Shown: positions 1-7,305, numbered from the stretch's first letter. The stretch is 31,764 nucleotides of DNA from an uncultured Clostridia bacterium (GCA_958420075.1 CATZIM010000001.1:1-31764); one strand, 5' to 3'. Notes: generated from the sequence alone by a model not told the origin. A program made the numbers and translations.

Positions 1-927
1 TGTTTCTGTTTTTGTTTCTTCTGTTGTTGTTGTTTCAGTTGTTGTTGTTTCTTCTGCAGGTTTTACTTCTTCTGCAGGAACTGTTGCAGTTTCTTCAGCA
101 GGTTTTACTTCTTCAGCGGGAACTGTTTCTGTTGCGGGAGCTTCTGCTGCTTTCAGGTCAGCTGTCAGCATCAGCATTTCAGCAACCTGTGCTCTTGTAG
201 CATCAGCTTTTGCATCTACATCAGCTGCAACCAGTTTCAGGCTTACTGCCCAGCTCATAGCGTCTTTTGCCCAGTCGGAAGCTGTAGCAACGTCTGTAGC
301 TGTTTCAACTGTTACGTCAACGCCTTTGTACTGAGCGTAGTTATACAGGATCTGTACCAGCTGTTCTACTGTCAGGTTTGCTTTAGGAGCGAATTCTGTT
401 TCGCTAACGCCTGTCATCAGGTCTTTGTCAGCTGCCCACAGGCAAGCTGTAGCATACCATCTGCCGATTTCAACGTCTGTGTAAGCAGATTCTGTTGCAA
501 CGTCTGTTGCGCCTTCTTTATTATACAGGATCTGAGCCAGCATTGCTCTCTGCAGAGATGCTTCGGGTTCAAATGTTGTGTCTGTTGTACCAGCCATCAG
601 TTTGTTGTCATAAACGTATTTTACTGCATTGTAGTAAGCTGCGTCTTTTGCAACGTCTGTGAAGGGCAGTTCTGTTGTTGCTGTTTCGCCGCCTTCAGGT
701 GTTGTTGTTTCGCCACCTTCGGGTGTTGTTGCTGTACCGTCAGAAATTACATACTGACCCATTTCGTCCTGTTTCATAACTTCTTCGGGAACTTTGCCCT
801 GTTCCAGAGCGCCATAATAAGCTGTGTCTTCATCCCATGTGGTGCTTGCTGCGAATGCTACTGTGGGCATAGCCATCATAGCAGCCAGAGCCATAGCTAC
901 CATACGACCGTATTTTCTGTTTTTCAT
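1..927 (-). CDS. SLH-domain secreted protein, 3' end cut by window edge
   Basis: This is an exported, probably cell-wall-associated protein. The reading frame is open from an ATG at 927-925, preceded by GGAGGA, to the left edge with no stop, giving 309 codons. Residues 1-27 form a signal peptide with a basic start, a hydrophobic Ala/Met core and an AFA cleavage-type end. A Thr/Glu/Gly linker (about 65-85) leads to S-layer-homology repeats at roughly 88-140, 147-200 and 205-258, recognisable by F/YTDV starts, aromatic Tyr/Trp pairs and LMxG turns. The third repeat is degenerate. After residue 263 the chain becomes a Pro/Ala/Glu/Lys/Thr-rich repeat with near-identical AEEVKPAEET units, typical of a wall-spanning linker. 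SLH domains usually bind pyruvylated wall polymers. What follows the linker lies outside the window, so the effector function is unknown. The SLH call is firm; the role is inference. Confidence 0.85.
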   Translation of the reverse strand, partial: MKNRKYGRMVAMALAAMMAMPTVAFAASTTWDEDTAYYGALEQGKVPEEVMKQDEMGQYVISDGTATTPEGGETTTPEGGETATTELPFTDVAKDAAYYNAVKYVYDNKLMAGTTDTTFEPEASLQRAMLAQILYNKEGATDVATESAYTDVEIGRWYATACLWAADKDLMTGVSETEFAPKANLTVEQLVQILYNYAQYKGVDVTVETATDVATASDWAKDAMSWAVSLKLVAADVDAKADATRAQVAEMLMLTADLKAAEAPATETVPAEEVKPAEETATVPAEEVKPAEETTTTETTTTEETKTET

Positions 928-993
928 ACTGTTTTCCTCCTCAACTCACCATAATTTTTTTGTTGTTTCAGTATTAAAATTACCCGCGTAACC

Positions 994-1022
994 ATTATAA
1001 CGAATTCCACGCTGTAATTCAA
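994..1022 (-). promoter_or_regulatory. Sigma-A-type promoter of the SLH gene
   Basis: On the minus strand TTGAAT (1022-1017) and a perfect TATAAT (999-994) are separated by 17 bp. Transcription would start near 987, giving a leader of about 60 nt before the ATG at 927. No clear terminator is visible in the 927-1127 spacer for the upstream proC gene beyond an A/T-rich short palindrome near 1068-1077. Confidence 0.75.
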
Positions 1023-1127
1023 TGAAATTTTGTCAATTTTCGTGTAAATGTAAAAAAAATGAAATATTTCCTTTTTAAGCGATTTTCACAAAGGGAAAAG
1101 CTGCGGGAAAATGCCATAGTCCTTCCA

Positions 1128-1925
1128 TCAAACTTCTCCGCGGCCGATTTTTTTATCTTTTTCCAGCACTGCGTCAAAAGCCGCTGCCGCTGCCGCTTCA
1201 AAGCCTTTTGCCTGAAGGGTTGTGACACCTTCGATGGTGGTGCCGCCGGGAGAACATACCTGATCCACCAAAGGCCAAGGGGCTTCTCCGCTTTTAAGCA
1301 CCATTTCCGCACTGCCTTTGACAGTTTCCGCCACGATTTCCAGCGCCTGTTTCTTAGGCATGCCAGCTTTCAGAGCGGCTCTTGCCAAGGCATCCATATA
1401 CATATAATGGAAAGCCACAGCTGCGCCGCCAATGACGCTGAAAATACCGAAATGATTTTCGGGGATTTCCGCCACACTGCCGATGGTGGCAAAAACTGCT
1501 TTCACTGCTTCCAGCTGCTCTGCTGTGACAGCGTCGTTATGGCAGATGCCTGTGGTAGACGCGCCGATTTTGGCGTTGATGTTGGGCATGACACGAACGA
1601 TGGGTGTATGTTCAGGCAGATGCTGTGCCAGATACTCCAGTGTTTTCCCTGCGGCAATGGACACCACCAAGGGTTTTTTCGCCGCGAAATCTGCCTGCAA
1701 GCCCGCCAGAATATGGGGTTTTACACCCAGCACAACCACATCACTTGCGGCAATGACTTCCCCTGCTGTTTTACAGCTGTTTGCGCCGCAGGCTTCCGCT
1801 AATTTTGCCGCGGAAGTAACAGTCTTGCTGGTAATAAAAATATTTTTTCCGTCATAACCGTTGGCGGTCATGCCTTTGACAATGGCGCTGACCATATTGC
1901 CGGCGCCGATGAATCCAAATTTCAT
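1128..1925 (-). CDS. proC: Pyrroline-5-carboxylate reductase
   Basis: ProC reduces 1-pyrroline-5-carboxylate to proline with NAD(P)H, the last step of proline synthesis in the cytoplasm. The 265-residue product has the usual family length. It begins MKFGFIGAGNM, the N-terminal Rossmann GxGxxxxA fingerprint, and carries SIAAGK, VRVMPN and a C-terminal PGGTTIEG segment, the ProC signature. The frame is open further upstream to 2135, but that stretch is Cys/Phe/Arg-rich and unlike the family. The ATG at 1925-1923 sits just after a GGAGGAG box, so it is chosen as the start. The gene is divergent from the ArsC/Spx-like gene at 2078, with the promoters of both in the 1926-2077 gap. It appears monocistronic. 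Confidence 0.96.
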   Translation of the reverse strand: MKFGFIGAGNMVSAIVKGMTANGYDGKNIFITSKTVTSAAKLAEACGANSCKTAGEVIAASDVVVLGVKPHILAGLQADFAAKKPLVVSIAAGKTLEYLAQHLPEHTPIVRVMPNINAKIGASTTGICHNDAVTAEQLEAVKAVFATIGSVAEIPENHFGIFSVIGGAAVAFHYMYMDALARAALKAGMPKKQALEIVAETVKGSAEMVLKSGEAPWPLVDQVCSPGGTTIEGVTTLQAKGFEAAAAAAFDAVLEKDKKIGRGEV

Positions 1926-2012
1926 AGACTCCTCCTCCTTTTTTCTCTTGTCCCTATTGTAGCATGTTCGTTGGAGGAAAAAAAGCGAAATCTGACCGTC
2001 CGCAAAAACCTT

Positions 2013-2041
2013 TTGTCTTTTGTCCTGCCCCATGCTATACT
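2013..2041 (+). promoter_or_regulatory. Promoter of the ArsC/Spx-like operon
   Basis: TTGTCT (2013-2018) and TATACT (2036-2041) lie 17 bp apart, 36 bp before the ATG at 2078. A plausible single promoter for the downstream plus-strand gene group. Confidence 0.7.
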
Positions 2042-2077
2042 GAAAAAATAGTAAGGAAACAAAAAGGAGGGACTCAC

Positions 2078-2431
2078 ATGTCCGTATTATTTCTGGAATA
2101 TCCCAAATGCAGCACCTGCAAAAAAGCAAAAGCATGGCTGGAAGCAGCAGGTGTAGACTTTATGGACCGTCATATCGTGGAAAACAATCCTACCGCTGAA
2201 GAACTGAAACAGTGGCATGCCAAAAGCGGTCTGCCTCTGAAGAAATTCTTCAACACCAGCGGTATGCTTTACAAGGAAATGCAGCTCAAAGACAAGCTGG
2301 CGGACATGAGCGATGACGAACAGTTTGCCCTTTTGGCTACCAACGGCATGCTGGTGAAACGTCCCCTCATCATCGGCGATGATTTTGTGCTGGTAGGCTT
2401 CAAAGAAGCCGAATGGGAAAGACTGAAATGA
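2078..2431 (+). CDS. ArsC/Spx-family thioredoxin-fold protein
   Basis: This 117-residue protein belongs to the ArsC/Spx/YffB family of thioredoxin-fold proteins. The N-terminal strand leads to YPKCSTCKKA (about residues 8-17), which has both a Cys and a CxxC pair. The C-terminal half has the family's NGMLVKRPLI segment with its conserved Arg-Pro. Family members are glutaredoxin-dependent arsenate reductases, Spx-type RNA polymerase regulators or uncharacterised reductases. No ars genes are nearby, so arsenate reduction is not supported by context. The start at 2078 follows AAAGGAGG by 7 nt, whereas upstream in-frame codons lack a ribosome binding site. The stop overlaps the next gene's probable ATG (ATGA at 2428-2431), which implies translational coupling. 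Confidence 0.85.
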   Translation: MSVLFLEYPKCSTCKKAKAWLEAAGVDFMDRHIVENNPTAEELKQWHAKSGLPLKKFFNTSGMLYKEMQLKDKLADMSDDEQFALLATNGMLVKRPLIIGDDFVLVGFKEAEWERLK

Positions 2432-2925
2432 TGGGCGGCGGAGAAATGCGGCGGGCTGTTCTGGGGGATGTACCCACCATCCTTGCCCTGCTGCAAAAAC
2501 GCATTGACTGGATGGATGAAAAAGGCTTGTATCAGTGGAACAAGACCGCTTATCTGACCGTATACCCCGCCTCCTATTTTGCGGAGCGCATAAAGGAAAA
2601 CAGCGTGTTCCTTGCCGTTGATGGGGACAAAGTCATTGGTGTCATTGCTCTTTTTGACGTAGACCCCAGATGGGACAACGACAAAGACGCTTATTACGTC
2701 CATCACTTTGCCACAGACCCGGCTTATCCGGGATTGGGACAGGAAATCCTCACTTTTGCGGAAACCTACGCCCGCAACGCCGGAAAAGAAGTGCTGCGGA
2801 TGGATTCCCAGAAGGTCAACGACGATTTGAGCCGCTATTATGAGGCGCTGGGCTATCCTGCTGTAGGTGAATGCGTTGACGGGGCTTATGTGGGCATCAA
2901 ACGGGAAAAACCTCTGAACGGCTGA
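2428..2925 (+). CDS. GNAT-family N-acetyltransferase
   Basis: A 165-residue single-domain protein with the GCN5-related acetyltransferase pattern. RRAVLGDVPTIL forms strand 1 and helix 1. A central strand pair around FLAVDGDKVIGVIAL precedes YYVHHFATDPAYPGLGQEIL, which has the position of motif A with a Q/R-x-x-G-x-G/A-type acetyl-CoA loop (here GLGQ, weakly canonical). The C-terminal SRYYEALGY matches the usual motif B tail. The substrate cannot be deduced. The start is uncertain: in-frame ATGs exist at 2413, 2428, 2431 and 2446. I favour 2428 because it overlaps the preceding stop as ATGA, although none has a strong ribosome binding site of its own. It probably shares an operon with the ArsC/Spx-like gene. 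Confidence 0.8.
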   Translation: MMGGGEMRRAVLGDVPTILALLQKRIDWMDEKGLYQWNKTAYLTVYPASYFAERIKENSVFLAVDGDKVIGVIALFDVDPRWDNDKDAYYVHHFATDPAYPGLGQEILTFAETYARNAGKEVLRMDSQKVNDDLSRYYEALGYPAVGECVDGAYVGIKREKPLNG

Positions 2926-2945
2926 GACCCCGAAAGGAGGACGCC

Positions 2946-3053
2946 ATGAAAAAGAAGGAAAAATCTAAAAAAGAAAAAAGGCGCAATATTTTTCTGAATA
3001 TCTTTGAATTTGTGGTGGACGGGATTCTTACCATATTGGACGCCATTTTCTGA
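2946..3053 (+). CDS. 35-residue basic-amphipathic membrane peptide
   Basis: This short reading frame is preceded by a near-ideal AAAGGAGG 6 nt before its ATG and lies 20 bp after the GNAT stop. The 35-residue product has a strongly basic head (residues 2-13, about nine Lys/Arg) and a hydrophobic to amphipathic tail (NIFLNIFEFVVDGILTILDA) that could form one membrane-associated helix. No family is recognised. Such a layout suits a membrane-binding regulatory or toxin-like peptide, but nothing in the sequence decides this. The end of the gene forms a perfect 9-bp inverted repeat (3046-3054 with 3068-3076), which could fold at the 3' end of the message. The ribosome binding site is the main evidence that the frame is translated. 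Confidence 0.6.
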   Translation: MKKKEKSKKEKRRNIFLNIFEFVVDGILTILDAIF

Positions 3054-3175
3054 TATTTCTGAAAAAAATCAGAAAATCCCGCAACTTTTCTGTATTTTTC
3101 CTCGTCCAAAAGAAAAAAGGAATCCGTATGTAGGATATGTAGGAAAGAGTCCTAAACTGGAAAGGGGTTGTTGGT

Positions 3176-3922
3176 ATGAAAAAATGGAAAAGAAACATGA
3201 TGGCATGTATGACGGCGGCAGTGCTGGCTTTGGGCATGAGCACCATGGCACTGGCGGCGGAACCTGCGGCAAACACCATCACCGTCAACGGACAGGGCAT
3301 TGTGGAGGTAGCGCCTGACGTAGCCACCATCCATGTGACCGTGGAAAAGACCGCAAAAACAGCGGCACAGGCACAGAAAGAAGTGAACGAAGAACTGACA
3401 GACGTCATTGCTGCCATGAAAGCTCTGGGCGTTACAGATGAGGATATTGTGACATCTCACATCTCTGTATATCCTTCTTACCGTTATGACGAAAAAACAG
3501 ACAAACAGGTTCTGGAAAATTATCAGGCTTACACCTCTGTGAATGTGACCACCAATGACGTAGACAATGCCGGAAAATATGTGGACGCTGCCCTGAACGC
3601 AGGGGCAACAGGCACCAACGGCGTCACATTCTCTCTGGAAAAACCGGAAACCTACTACAACCAGGCTTTGACAGAAGCTGTAAAAGCGGCACAATCCTCT
3701 GCCACAGCCATTGCACAGGCTTACGGCAAACCGCTGGGACAGGTGGTATCCGTTGTGGAAAACAGCCGCAACACTTCCACCAGTTATAAAGAAATGAATT
3801 ACGGTGCAGAAGAAGCCATGGTCATGGATGCCATGGCAACAGGCAGTGCCAACAGAGACACCAACATTTCTTATGAAGACATCGAAGTAAGCGCAAGCAT
3901 CACAGCGGTTTACGGATTCTAA
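3176..3922 (+). CDS. SIMPL-domain (DUF541) exported protein
   Basis: A 248-residue protein with a classical signal peptide (residues 1-28: KKWKR head, Ala/Leu/Met core, ALA-A cleavage). It is followed by a SIMPL (DUF541, YggE/BP26-like) domain covering the rest. The domain starts with ITVNGQGIVEVAPDVATI, the standard opening of this family, and continues with the alternating strands and NQALTEAVKAA helix near residues 160-175. It ends in VSASITAVYGF. SIMPL proteins are envelope proteins of unclear biochemical role, linked in some bacteria to oxidative stress or channel-like oligomers. The ATG follows GGAAAGGGG by about 7 nt. A terminator-like repeat follows at 3974. The 122-bp gap upstream has no convincing promoter, so it may be read from the 2013 promoter. 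Confidence 0.9.
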   Translation: MKKWKRNMMACMTAAVLALGMSTMALAAEPAANTITVNGQGIVEVAPDVATIHVTVEKTAKTAAQAQKEVNEELTDVIAAMKALGVTDEDIVTSHISVYPSYRYDEKTDKQVLENYQAYTSVNVTTNDVDNAGKYVDAALNAGATGTNGVTFSLEKPETYYNQALTEAVKAAQSSATAIAQAYGKPLGQVVSVVENSRNTSTSYKEMNYGAEEAMVMDAMATGSANRDTNISYEDIEVSASITAVYGF

Positions 3923-3963
3923 CATGTTCGGATGAAAGGTTCGGGGCCTTTCAAAAGTAATCT

Positions 3964-4048
3964 AAGAAATCAGAAAGCTGGAATTCTTTATGAGGATTCC
4001 AGCTTTTCTATTTTCCGAATGTTTTCTTAAGAAAGTATCTGATTTCTT
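3964..4048. repeat. Palindromic intergenic repeat, copy R1
   Basis: Perfect 11-bp outer arms (AAGAAATCAGA at 3964-3974 and its complement at 4038-4048) enclose an inner hairpin and a GTTTTCTTAAGAAAG segment. Related copies lie near 8195, 17575, 19052, 20169 and 20383. The right arm runs into the -35 box of the next promoter. No reading frame of note is present between 3923 and 4100. Confidence 0.65.
3974..4010 (+). terminator. Rho-independent terminator after the SIMPL gene
   Basis: An 11-bp perfect stem (3974-3984 with 3996-4006, AAAGCTGGAAT arms) is followed by TTTTCTATTTT. It is the core hairpin of repeat R1 and lies 51 bp after the SIMPL stop. Confidence 0.7.
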
Positions 4049-4075
4049 GACAGTATCCTTTCTGTCCGTTATGCT
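4047..4075 (+). promoter_or_regulatory. Strong sigma-A-type promoter
   Basis: A perfect TTGACA (4047-4052) and TATGCT (4070-4075) are 17 bp apart, 25 bp before the ATG at 4101. The -35 box overlaps the right end of repeat R1. Confidence 0.75.
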
Positions 4076-4100
4076 GAGCAAAAACAATAAGGAGAGACCT

Positions 4101-4517
4101 ATGAAAACAACCCTGACACAACCCTTATATTCCCTGCCCTACAGTCTCCATGACGGGTATCTGACAAAGTTGGAGGCAAGCGAAGAAACATTGGTCTGCC
4201 ATTTTCCCTATGGCATTTTTTCCACCACCTCCCCCTGTGAACAAACAGCAGGCGCAAAGGTCACATTGACTGACGTGGACTGGGATTCTTCCTTTCTATA
4301 TGTTTTTGACAGACTGGGAGACACAGGCGCTTTTTCCGGTGAAAAATGGCTTCTGAAGGACTTTCTGCCCCATTTGGAACGGCTGGAGGTCATAGACGAA
4401 ACATACGGCTACTGGCAGGCAAAATGGAAAGGGCTGCTGACAAAGGGTGAAGAACTCGTGGAATGTATGGTGGAGGTTTGTTACAGCGGAGAAATGGTGT
4501 ATGAGATAGCGGAATGA
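4101..4517 (+). CDS. Hypothetical 138-residue protein
   Basis: I do not recognise this family. The product is a soluble, acidic 138-residue protein with no signal peptide or membrane segment. It is rich in aromatic residues, with an N-terminal LHDGYLTKLEA segment and two predicted beta-rich halves (LVCHFPYGIF and LEVIDETYGYWQAKWKG). The opening 'HDGYL' with alternating strands resembles small beta-sandwich proteins often found as orphan or immunity-like genes, but this is only an impression. The ATG at 4101 follows AAGGAGAG by about 6 nt; a longer frame upstream lacks a ribosome binding site and overlaps the promoter and repeat R1. It has its own promoter and a shared convergent terminator, so it is a single-gene unit. 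Confidence 0.75.
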   Translation: MKTTLTQPLYSLPYSLHDGYLTKLEASEETLVCHFPYGIFSTTSPCEQTAGAKVTLTDVDWDSSFLYVFDRLGDTGAFSGEKWLLKDFLPHLERLEVIDETYGYWQAKWKGLLTKGEELVECMVEVCYSGEMVYEIAE

Positions 4518-4518
4518 T

Positions 4519-4562
4519 AAAAAAGCCCGCAGAATGAAAAATTCGATTCTGCGGGCTTTTTT
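4519..4562. terminator. Bidirectional terminator between convergent genes
   Basis: A perfect 17-bp stem (4519-4535 with 4546-4562, core GCCCGCAGAAT) has A6 on one side and T6 on the other and a 10-nt loop. It can end transcription of both the plus-strand gene ending at 4517 and the minus-strand gene ending at 4565. Confidence 0.92.
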
Positions 4563-4564
4563 CG

Positions 4565-5209
4565 TTAGATTGATTTCCACTCACTAAGAGCGTCCCGTTC
4601 AAATTGATTCAAAACTTGTTCTTCTTCTGTTCCTCGCAAAGATTGCACATATCTTTTGATCTGGTTTTCCATATCATAATCTTGTATCAATCTTTCATAA
4701 TCCTCTAAAAAAGGAGCATACAAGCTATATGCCTTTGCAAAAAAGATCTTCTGATATTCTTCTGGCCAAATTCCTTTTGATTCATGGCCCGTAAAAGGAT
4801 CCATCAATTTCGGTGTGTAACAAAGATTCCATGGAGCTTCGAAGAAAAAGGGATTCTTTGTATGACCCCAAATATGAGACACCTGAAAATTATAAATATC
4901 TCGATTCCGCTTTAATCCTGTCAAACGCTCTATGAGTTTATGAGGGATTGCATTATTGGTCGGGTCTTTCTGAATTTGCGTATTTCCAAAAACTGTTGCA
5001 TAGAGCCCTTGATACAAATAAGTTCCATGAGCATTCCTGCCATAACCACGAATATACACACGTTTATTTTCAAAGATACGTTTTTTTAAATTTTCCCACT
5101 CTCGTTCCACTGCTTCAACGGGTGGAAAAATAGTGGCAGAAATACCCCAATCAAATAACATTTCTTTCTCTATTTGAAAATAAGTTAAAAAGTTTTGATA
5201 AGAATCCAT
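4565..5209 (-). CDS. Hypothetical protein, possible HNH-like nuclease
   Basis: The 214-residue product has no signal or membrane segment. A central region (about residues 100-155) reads VSHIWGHTKNPFFFEAPWNL, then CYTPK and GHES. The spacing of His, two Asn and a later His recalls HNH/beta-beta-alpha-metal endonucleases, in which His-Ile is followed by Asn-Leu and a second His. The match is by eye and incomplete (no CxxC zinc pairs), so the activity is tentative. The remainder is charged and helical, with many Tyr and Lys. The gene is visibly more AT-rich than its neighbours, which suggests recent transfer. The ATG at 5209-5207 is preceded by GGAAAGG; an upstream extension to 5395 would overlap the DUF3784 gene and is rejected. 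No methyltransferase partner lies next to it. Confidence 0.65.
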   Translation of the reverse strand: MDSYQNFLTYFQIEKEMLFDWGISATIFPPVEAVEREWENLKKRIFENKRVYIRGYGRNAHGTYLYQGLYATVFGNTQIQKDPTNNAIPHKLIERLTGLKRNRDIYNFQVSHIWGHTKNPFFFEAPWNLCYTPKLMDPFTGHESKGIWPEEYQKIFFAKAYSLYAPFLEDYERLIQDYDMENQIKRYVQSLRGTEEEQVLNQFERDALSEWKSI

Positions 5210-5232
5210 TTCTATACCTTTCCATTTTCTTT

Positions 5233-5544
5233 TTATTTCTCCATTTTTCCCCGCAAACGCAGCAGCCGCACAAACAGTACTGCAAAGACAATCCACGCCA
5301 ACAGACAACCTCTCCCCGGCAGAAACAAGTCTATCACAGCACCGAAGAAAAAAGGAATTGCCATCTGCATCATTTTTCTGCCGTATATCCGGCACATCTG
5401 CGGCTCATCAAAACGACTTCTTTCTTCTTTTATCTTCATATTGTATCCTGACAGAAGATTAGCACCCTTTCCATTGGAACGATAGAAGCAAAGCCCCATA
5501 AAAAACAGCACCACTATCATCAGCAGATCAAACCAGATGATCAT
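5233..5544 (-). CDS. DUF3784 family membrane protein
   Basis: A 103-residue integral membrane protein with an N-terminal membrane helix (about 2-20), a cytoplasmic or external loop, and two further hydrophobic segments (about 60-75 and 80-95). The loop has the DUF3784 hallmark: GKGANLLSGYN followed by KEERSRFDE and CRIYGR. The function of DUF3784 is unknown; these are common in Clostridia and Bacilli. The start at 5544 is set by GGAGGA 7 nt upstream; the codon five residues earlier would place the ribosome binding site inside the frame. A paralogue lies at 7805-8143. It is 23 bp upstream of the possible nuclease gene on the same strand and may be co-transcribed. The 5545-5698 spacer holds no recognised feature. 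Confidence 0.85.
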   Translation of the reverse strand: MIIWFDLLMIVVLFFMGLCFYRSNGKGANLLSGYNMKIKEERSRFDEPQMCRIYGRKMMQMAIPFFFGAVIDLFLPGRGCLLAWIVFAVLFVRLLRLRGKMEK

Positions 5545-5698
5545 TGTTTTTTCCTCCAAAACACATTTTTTTATGGGTATGATACACCTTTAGGGATGGT
5601 TTTTCCAGTGGGGCGGGCAGAATTTGATGAAAAACACTTTTCTATTTCTCGCATCTCCAGCACCGCGCTCGGGTTCCGTCTTTTTTCTTTTTGAAAAC

Positions 5699-5727
5699 AA
5701 AAAAAGACATCAACTTTCGTTGATGTC
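5699..5727 (-). terminator. Terminator of the tRNA-Ser gene
   Basis: A 9-bp perfect stem (GACATCAAC with its complement), a GAAA tetraloop and seven T on the minus strand, starting six bases after the tRNA 3' end. Confidence 0.93.
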
Positions 5728-5732
5728 TTCAC

Positions 5733-5820
5733 CGGAGAAGGAGGGATTTGAACCCTCGCGCCGCGTTAACGACCTATACCCTTAGCAGGGGCACCTCTTC
5801 AGCCTCTTGAGTACTTCTCC
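5733..5820 (-). tRNA. tRNA-Ser (anticodon GCU)
   Basis: An 88-nt tRNA on the minus strand with a 7-bp GGAGAAG acceptor stem, an AGAGGCUGAAGAG-type D arm, a CTGCTAA anticodon loop and the long variable arm typical of serine tRNA. The T arm contains GGTTCAAAT. The anticodon GCU reads AGU and AGC. CCA is not encoded (the discriminator G is followed by GTG). It has its own promoter and terminator and lies 129 bp downstream of serS. Confidence 0.95.
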
Positions 5821-5841
5821 AAGTAGCCTACTGCAAGAAAC

Positions 5842-5870
5842 AGTATACCATCATTCTGCCCATCTGTCAA
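5842..5870 (-). promoter_or_regulatory. Promoter of the tRNA-Ser gene
   Basis: Perfect TTGACA (5870-5865) and TATACT (5847-5842) with a 17-bp spacer on the minus strand, about 20 bp upstream of the mature tRNA 5' end. Confidence 0.85.
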
Positions 5871-5907
5871 ACCTTTTTTTCACAGAATCGCAATTTTTTT
5901 ATAAACA

Positions 5908-5932
5908 GAGCCGGCTCTGAAAGAACCGGCTC
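5908..5932 (-). terminator. Hairpin downstream of serS
   Basis: An 11-bp stem with one G-T wobble (GAGCCGG core) and a 3-nt loop lies 18 bp after the serS stop. The tail is TGTTTAT then A-rich rather than a clean T-run, so termination may be partial. Confidence 0.6.
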
Positions 5933-5949
5933 CAAAAAGCATTGTCAGA

Positions 5950-7239
5950 TTATTTTACTTTTTCCAGTTTTTCCTGACCGCCCATGTAAGGACGCAGTAC
6001 TTCGGGGATTCTTACGCTGCCATCTGCCTGCAGGTTGTTTTCCAGGAACGCGATCAGCATTCTAGGAGGAGCTGCAACAGTGTTGTTCAGTGTATGTGCG
6101 AAGTATTTTCTGCCGTCTTTTGCAACTACACGGATACCCAGTCTTCTTGCCTGTGCGTCGCTCAGGTTGGAGCAGCTGCCAACTTCGAAGTATTTTTTCT
6201 GTCTAGGAGACCAAGCTTCTACGTCAACGGATTTTACTTTCAGGTCTGCCAGGTCGCCGGAGCAGCATTCCAGAGTTCTTACGGGGATATCCATGGAACG
6301 GAACAGGTCAACGGTGTTCTGCCACAGTTTATCGAACCACATAGGGCTTTCTTCGGGTTTACATACAACGATCATTTCCTGTTTTTCGAACTGGTGGATA
6401 CGGTAAACGCCTCTTTCTTCGATACCGTGTGCACCTTTTTCTTTACGGAAACATGGAGAATAGCTGGTCAGTGTCTGAGGCAGGTCTTCTTCTTTGTTCA
6501 TAGTGTCGATGAATTTACCGATCATGGAGTGCTCGCTGGTACCGATCAGGTACAGGTCTTCGCCTTCGATTTTATACATCATAGCGTCCATTTCTGCGAA
6601 GCTCATAACGCCTGTTACAACGTTGCTGCGGATCATGAAAGGAGGGATGCAGTATTTGAAGCCTCTGCCGATCATGAAGTCTCTCGCATAAGCCAGAACT
6701 GCGGAGTGCAGTCTTGCGATATCGCCCATCAGGTAGTAGAAACCGTTACCAGCTACTTTTCTAGCGCTGTCCAGGTCGATGCCGCCGAAGCTTTCCATAA
6801 TATCTGTGTGGTAAGGGATTTCGAAATCAGGAACAACGGGTTCGCCGAATCTTTCTACTTCCACGTTTTCGCTGTCGTCTTTACCGATGGGAACGGAAGG
6901 ATCAATGATGTTAGGAATGGTCATCATGATCTTTTTGATGCGTTCTTCTACGTCTTTTTCTTTTGCTGTCAGTTCGTCAACACGTTCTGCATCAGCAGCG
7001 ATCTGTGCTTTTACTTTTTCAGCTTCTTCTTTTTCGCCTTTTGCCATCAGACCGCCGATCTGTTTGGACAGTTTATTTCTCTGTGCACGCAGAGCTTCTA
7101 CTTCCTGTTTGATGGTTCTGTTTTCCTGATCCAGTTCGATAACTTCGTCTACCAGGGGCAGTTTGCTGTCCTGGAATTTCTTACGAATATTTTCCTTTAC
7201 AATTTCAGGGTTTTCTCTTACAAATTTGATGTCTAACAT
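5950..7239 (-). CDS. serS: Seryl-tRNA synthetase
   Basis: SerRS charges tRNA-Ser (and tRNA-Sec where present) with serine in the cytoplasm. The 429-residue length is standard. It opens MLDIKFVRENPEIVKENIRK and continues into the long antiparallel coiled-coil arm (about residues 30-105) that grips the tRNA variable arm. The class II core follows: a TSEHSM segment, motif 2 with CFRKEKGAHG, and motif 3 near the C-terminus with LNNTVAAPPRMLIAFLEN. The ATG at 7239-7237 follows GGAGACAAAGAA; an extension to 7326 would run into the T-box terminator region and is rejected. Expression is under T-box control (7306-7563): uncharged tRNA-Ser should favour read-through. A tRNA-Ser gene lies just downstream but has its own promoter. 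Confidence 0.98.
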   Translation of the reverse strand: MLDIKFVRENPEIVKENIRKKFQDSKLPLVDEVIELDQENRTIKQEVEALRAQRNKLSKQIGGLMAKGEKEEAEKVKAQIAADAERVDELTAKEKDVEERIKKIMMTIPNIIDPSVPIGKDDSENVEVERFGEPVVPDFEIPYHTDIMESFGGIDLDSARKVAGNGFYYLMGDIARLHSAVLAYARDFMIGRGFKYCIPPFMIRSNVVTGVMSFAEMDAMMYKIEGEDLYLIGTSEHSMIGKFIDTMNKEEDLPQTLTSYSPCFRKEKGAHGIEERGVYRIHQFEKQEMIVVCKPEESPMWFDKLWQNTVDLFRSMDIPVRTLECCSGDLADLKVKSVDVEAWSPRQKKYFEVGSCSNLSDAQARRLGIRVVAKDGRKYFAHTLNNTVAAPPRMLIAFLENNLQADGSVRIPEVLRPYMGGQEKLEKVK

Positions 7240-7305
7240 TTCTTTGTCTCCTTTCGGTTTTTCAAATATATACGAATGCCGAGGATACGGGGTTTTTTTG
7301 GCAAA

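Noticed and set aside
12..200. Leu/Gln-rich plus-strand frame at the left edge
   Set aside because: It is the complement of the Pro/Glu/Thr repeat tail of the SLH protein; the repeat composition explains the open frame.
1..200. Possible CRISPR-like repeat at the left edge
   Set aside because: The short repeats are in frame, encode AEEVKPAEET units and have no unique spacers.
2078..2431. Assigning arsC (arsenate reductase) as gene name
   Set aside because: Family membership is clear but no ars genes are nearby, and Spx/YffB members share the same motifs.
3004..3318. Plus-strand frame overlapping the SIMPL gene start
   Set aside because: Overlaps the well-supported SIMPL frame and ends inside it; His/Gly-rich shadow translation.
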